Source of the DNA: Prostheceraeus crozeri | Taxonomy: Eukaryota; Platyhelminthes; Polycladida; Euryleptidae | NCBI GenBank assembly: GCA_907163375.1 | Contig: CAJQUW010001633.1 | Location: 304,001-368,000, forward strand | DNA: 64,000 bases | Direction: 5' to 3' | In this document: piece after piece, positions 60,621-64,000 of the stretch | Numbering within the stretch: the first letter of the stretch is position 1 | Layout: each line of letters begins with the position of its first letter | Program-made: the position numbers and the translations under genes | The notes under the pieces: model-generated | Told to the model about the DNA's origin: nothing | The model's input: only the letters and a program-made list of their open reading frames with translations | Databases searched by the model: none

Positions 60621-63400
60621 TAGATCGGGGACAGACACCAAAATTATGACTTAAACTTATCAATGTCCCATATATTTTCGAACTTGCTTGTATTTCTGCA
60701 GGAATATCTTGTCAGCTCGATCGGAAGTATGGAATTGAGCTGTCATAAATATGAAAAGCGATTCACATAAATATAATGTTTATGAAAGTACGAGATGAGG
60801 CATATTATGCAAGCATCTACATGTAGGGAGCTCTGGACTTTACACAAGCCGCTTCGTTCATGTTCAGCCTTGCGTTCTCTTGAGCTCTCAACATTTTGGA
60901 TGTGGGGAAATCCATGATGAAGCCCTAATTCTCTCACTGAACGAAAGGCGGAGTCGCTACCGTCGATGGTCATGGTGACTTTGCCTAAAGTCCTTGAATT
61001 TGCAGGCAAGCCTTATTAGTTGTTTCAGGTTTTAGTGAGTACAAAATCTTGATTGTCTTTTATAAATAGCTAGTTTAGTTTTCGGGAATCAATGTGCATG
61101 TGATTCAATGCTCATTTACATTCCTCTGGAATCCAATCAGCCAATGCAGACCATTTTTCTTGATGGAATCTGGTCTCTCTTTTGTACATTATCAGTCTGT
61201 CCACGTCCATGCATTTTCCCGGAACGAAAGTCGTCGAAGGACAGTCGAATTATACTACAGAATTATTAAAGAAAAAGTTTTAACTTTTCAATTGATCTCT
61301 GCTACTGATATAATAACAATAATGACTTGGGGTCTACAGTGGACCCCATGCGCTAAAATTGTAAGTTTATATCTGCGGTATCGGAGGGCTAACCGCGTGG
61401 ATAGCTTCATAATGCGATACCCCTGTGACTCACATGTCTTTCTGCTTTATTAAATTGCTTGTGCAATGTTTACAACTGCGCACCTGACGACTGTTCGTTT
61501 TTCACTCTCCGGGTTTGCCAGCATCACAGTTATAGCTGAGAATTGAAATGCAGGCAGAGCTATTCCTGTACTTTATCATTTCAGTGACAGAGTTTCTATG
61601 CTCACACCTTTTACGATCCAAAAGAGAAAATGACATTTGTTGCTACTGAATTTATTTGAAAAATGCACAGCTTACTGTAGAATATCACCACTTGAGTTAT
61701 AGCTCGTATTGTCTCTGTTGTCCTTTGTTGCTGAGTAGCTTGTGAGAAAAGGAGTGAAATACTCAATTTGATGAGGCACCATAACTGTTTGACAAAATTG
61801 TTGATGATCCTTTGATTCTCTTTCCAGCAAGCCGGCAACAGTAGGCTTCGATGAGTAGCAAAACCCAAGTAGCAAATTTCAAATTTCAAAAACTCTATGT
61901 GCATGAGCATAAAGCATAAATGGATAAAAGGCAAGCCAGAGATATTTACAAGCATACATCAAGCAAAGAAGTGGAACAAGAACTATGTAAAAATACTATC
62001 TACAAACAGGAAGAAATCCACAACCAAGCTATCTCATCACACATCAATGACACTTTGGAACAGCAGTCTCTATCATCGGAATACAGTTTATCGAACCATT
62101 TTATCGTGATCATTTGTGTATGCATCTTTATCGTGCGCAAAATAATGCGGCTTTGAACACTGGAAACGCCCTTGCTGGTCTAGCAAATTGAATTATTAAT
62201 GCTCCTTGTCTTGGTAATGGTGATTTCTCAGATTTTTTCTTAGGCCTACTCGTGTCTTACATGTCTACATGTAATGCACATTGCATACAGGCATACTTTG
62301 ATTGATGACTGGAGTGATGAAAGTGATATTGTGAATCAATAAATTTAGCACTAATGCTCTTGCGAATGCTGTTCTATCATGAATAATGCCACAATCTGAG
62401 AACTCTGATACGTATGAACATTTTTCTTTTAGAAATTTGCATGTATTTTTCCATATCAAGCATATGCTATCATTTTTGCCAATAACAATCTCAAGCTATG
62501 AATTTTATTGTTTGATTTTGATAATTCATGAACTAAAGCTATAGATCCTATATAAAGTCTAATAAAGTTGAAGAAGAGAGTAATAAATAAAGGTAGTTCA
62601 ATGTGCCCCACCCATAGGGCACATTGAGCCACCTACATTATTTTAAAATTCAAATTGTGAGGAGATGAAATGTCATGGAAACGTCCAACAACTAAGAAAT
62701 TATTTGGCATGCCCTTAACTTTTATCCAATTTTGATTTTCGCTCATTTGATTTAGTATATTCAAACTGTTGAGAGAAGTTCAAAAACATGTTTAATGTGC
62801 CCGACTCTCCCTTACCGCAATCATCTACCGCGTATTTTCATTGCTTCTTTTTTTGTAGAAGTGTAGGCCTATTTGCCGGAAGTTAATGACTACCTTATTA
62901 AGTTGTCATTTAGACACGAAATTCCAATTCGCTCTATAATAGAATGTGAAGTGTCTATATGCACGATAATGTAGCTGTTGAAACGGCATAGTGCACTGAT
63001 TATTGGGATTGATGCACAGTCTAGCTCCAGCATTTCCTGGTCTCCTCGAATTGATAATTTGTTCAGTTTAAATTGATTTCAGTTTAAAAGTGTGATATCA
63101 TTCAACGAAATTGTCTTGTAGATAGGGGATAAGTTTTTTTTAAGAGATCCCTAGCTTTCTCAAGAAGCCTAGAAGACGAAGCAAGATAAAACATGGTGAA
63201 GCAAGAAGAGCAGCGAGCGAGTCGAGGCACATTCTGATGCAAAATTCTTGCTATGTTGAGTAATTGTGAGTCTCTGATGGTTGATGAATATGAGGCGCGT
63301 GGCAGCAGACATGGAAGAAAATTGCACCTGCTCAGCTGTTGTAATAGTCGTGAGACCAAAATTACAACGACTCAGGCAATGTAGTAGCCACTGTCTATTT
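60621..63400. other. No gene recognised
   Basis: Anonymous AT-rich sequence with only short random open frames. The one notable structure is the hairpin at 62598-62627. Confidence 0.4.
62598..62627. repeat. 11-bp hairpin
   Basis: TCAATGTGCCC and GGGCACATTGA form perfect 11-bp arms around an 8-base loop. A related TTAATGTGCCC word recurs near 62790. It could be the tip of a small palindromic repeat. Confidence 0.5.
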
Positions 63401-63439
63401 AAACTAAAAAAATTAAATGAAGAAAATGACAAAAAATAA

Positions 63440-63680
63440 GTAATGAGAAAATGCGCGGATTCCGGACACACGCGGATTGCGGACAGCAGGGGGGAGGTCT
63501 GAGAAATATCGCTAAGTGTCGCTGGATGCAATTTTTTCGGAATGGTTCTGTTTGGTTCGAATAACTTAGAAAAATTTCGCGTGTCCACAATCCGCGCACG
63601 GTTCTTATTGGACGATGTGTCTCGTCCAACACCGTTTCGTGAGGCGCTTTCCCCGTTTTGAAGGATATATAAAAGCGTCA
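63440..63680 (+). promoter_or_regulatory. Candidate promoter near the right edge
   Basis: CGCGGATTCCGGACA and CGCGGATTGCGGACA are tandem, and an inverted TCCGCGCACGG lies near 63590. CTTATTGGACG holds an ATTGG (CCAAT) box, and TATATAAAA lies at 63665-63673. The region is GC-richer than its surroundings. The layout resembles the TIR promoters of the Polintons, but no partner repeat is in the window. Confidence 0.4.
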
Positions 63681-63854
63681 TCTAGTCGTGTTACATTCCT
63701 TTCCCTCTCTCGTCTGCAATTGAACTTTCCTTTTGAACGCTGCTGATAAGTCATAAGTGTTTCGTCGTTTCCCCTCTTTCATCATTCGTCGGTCGATGAT
63801 TAGGCGTGTTCTTCCATTCCAATTCCCGTTTCTCTTGTCACTCTCGATTCCAGC

Positions 63855-63977
63855 ATGAATGTGTCTCTCTGCTATTGCTTAACCTGTTTGAAGGTCACGC
63901 TGTGCCAGGGAAGCAGCAAAATGCATGTGTGCCATCGTGGTTACCGGATGTCAGTGGTCTTGTGTCTAGTGGGCTAA
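63855..63977 (+). CDS. Short Cys/His-rich ORF after the edge promoter
   Basis: 40 residues, MNVSLCYCLTCLKVTLCQG...MHVCHRGYR, the first ATG-initiated frame downstream of the TATA box at 63665. The Cys/His pattern is loosely like the zinc-finger start of the E1 polymerase gene, but no clear match can be made. It may be a first exon or a chance ORF. Confidence 0.25.
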   Translation: MNVSLCYCLTCLKVTLCQGSSKMHVCHRGYRMSVVLCLVG

Positions 63978-64000
63978 TAGTCACTTCTATGAAAGCTGGC

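Noticed and set aside
63540-63560. GGTTCGAATAA as a tRNA B-box
   Set aside because: No A-box or cloverleaf could be fitted around it.
63169-63681. 170-residue minus-strand frame
   Set aside because: No domain, low-complexity Leu/Phe/Ser content, and it reads through the candidate promoter in the opposite sense.

Overview
This window looks like repeat-rich nuclear DNA of an animal, probably a marine invertebrate. The basis is the element mix: Polinton/Maverick (adintovirus-like) elements, a Ty3/Gypsy element, a Penelope-like fragment, a CR1/Jockey-type LINE, Tc1/mariner-like elements, a hAT and a PIF/Harbinger. I saw no host gene, rRNA, tRNA or CRISPR that I could defend, and the species cannot be read from the sequence.

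Layout. 1-2532: 3' end of a Gypsy element with its 3' LTR. 2533-5607: no gene seen. 5608-7406: an almost perfect mariner/Tc1-type element with an open transposase. About 7928-8444: a dispersed repeat and a scrap of an old Polinton capsid gene. 8445-36582: Polinton element 1 (E1), about 28 kb with about 262-bp terminal inverted repeats (TIRs), most of the gene set present, about a dozen or more breaks and a LINE inserted near its middle. 36600-37225: end of a Penelope-like element. About 37.3-42.5 kb: a Harbinger transposon split by a hAT. 42955-56650: a second, quite different Polinton (E2), with no polymerase or left terminus in view, many breaks and a Tc1 element inserted in a minor capsid gene. 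56.65-64 kb: mostly anonymous sequence, a repeat related to the one at 7.9 kb, a decayed coding stretch, and a TATA promoter at the right edge.

How the Polinton genes fit together. Both elements carry a self-synthesising DNA-virus kit: an adenain-type protease, double-jelly-roll major capsid protein, penton-like proteins, minor capsid/core proteins, a packaging ATPase and a retroviral-type integrase with chromodomain. E1 also has a protein-primed PolB. Beyond that kit, both carry a gene that aligns well with the TATA-binding protein (TBP) along both TBP repeats, convergent with the protease gene in each. Both also carry a DEDDh-type exonuclease and RING-type proteins. E2 adds a tandem pair of genes that resemble the coactivator PC4.

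The main observation concerns promoters. In E1, genes near the TIRs and a few others have TATA boxes, several with a shared CCAAT/GGAGCA block. Nine capsid or assembly genes instead have a 10-mer close to ACTAAGTTAT only 23-28 bases before the ATG. In E2, five structural genes have an octamer-like ATGCAAAT/ATGCTAAT 18-24 bases before the ATG. A virus-encoded TBP with a non-TATA late core promoter would parallel the viral TBP system of beta- and gammaherpesviruses. The alignments and motif positions are read from the sequence; the functional link is inference.
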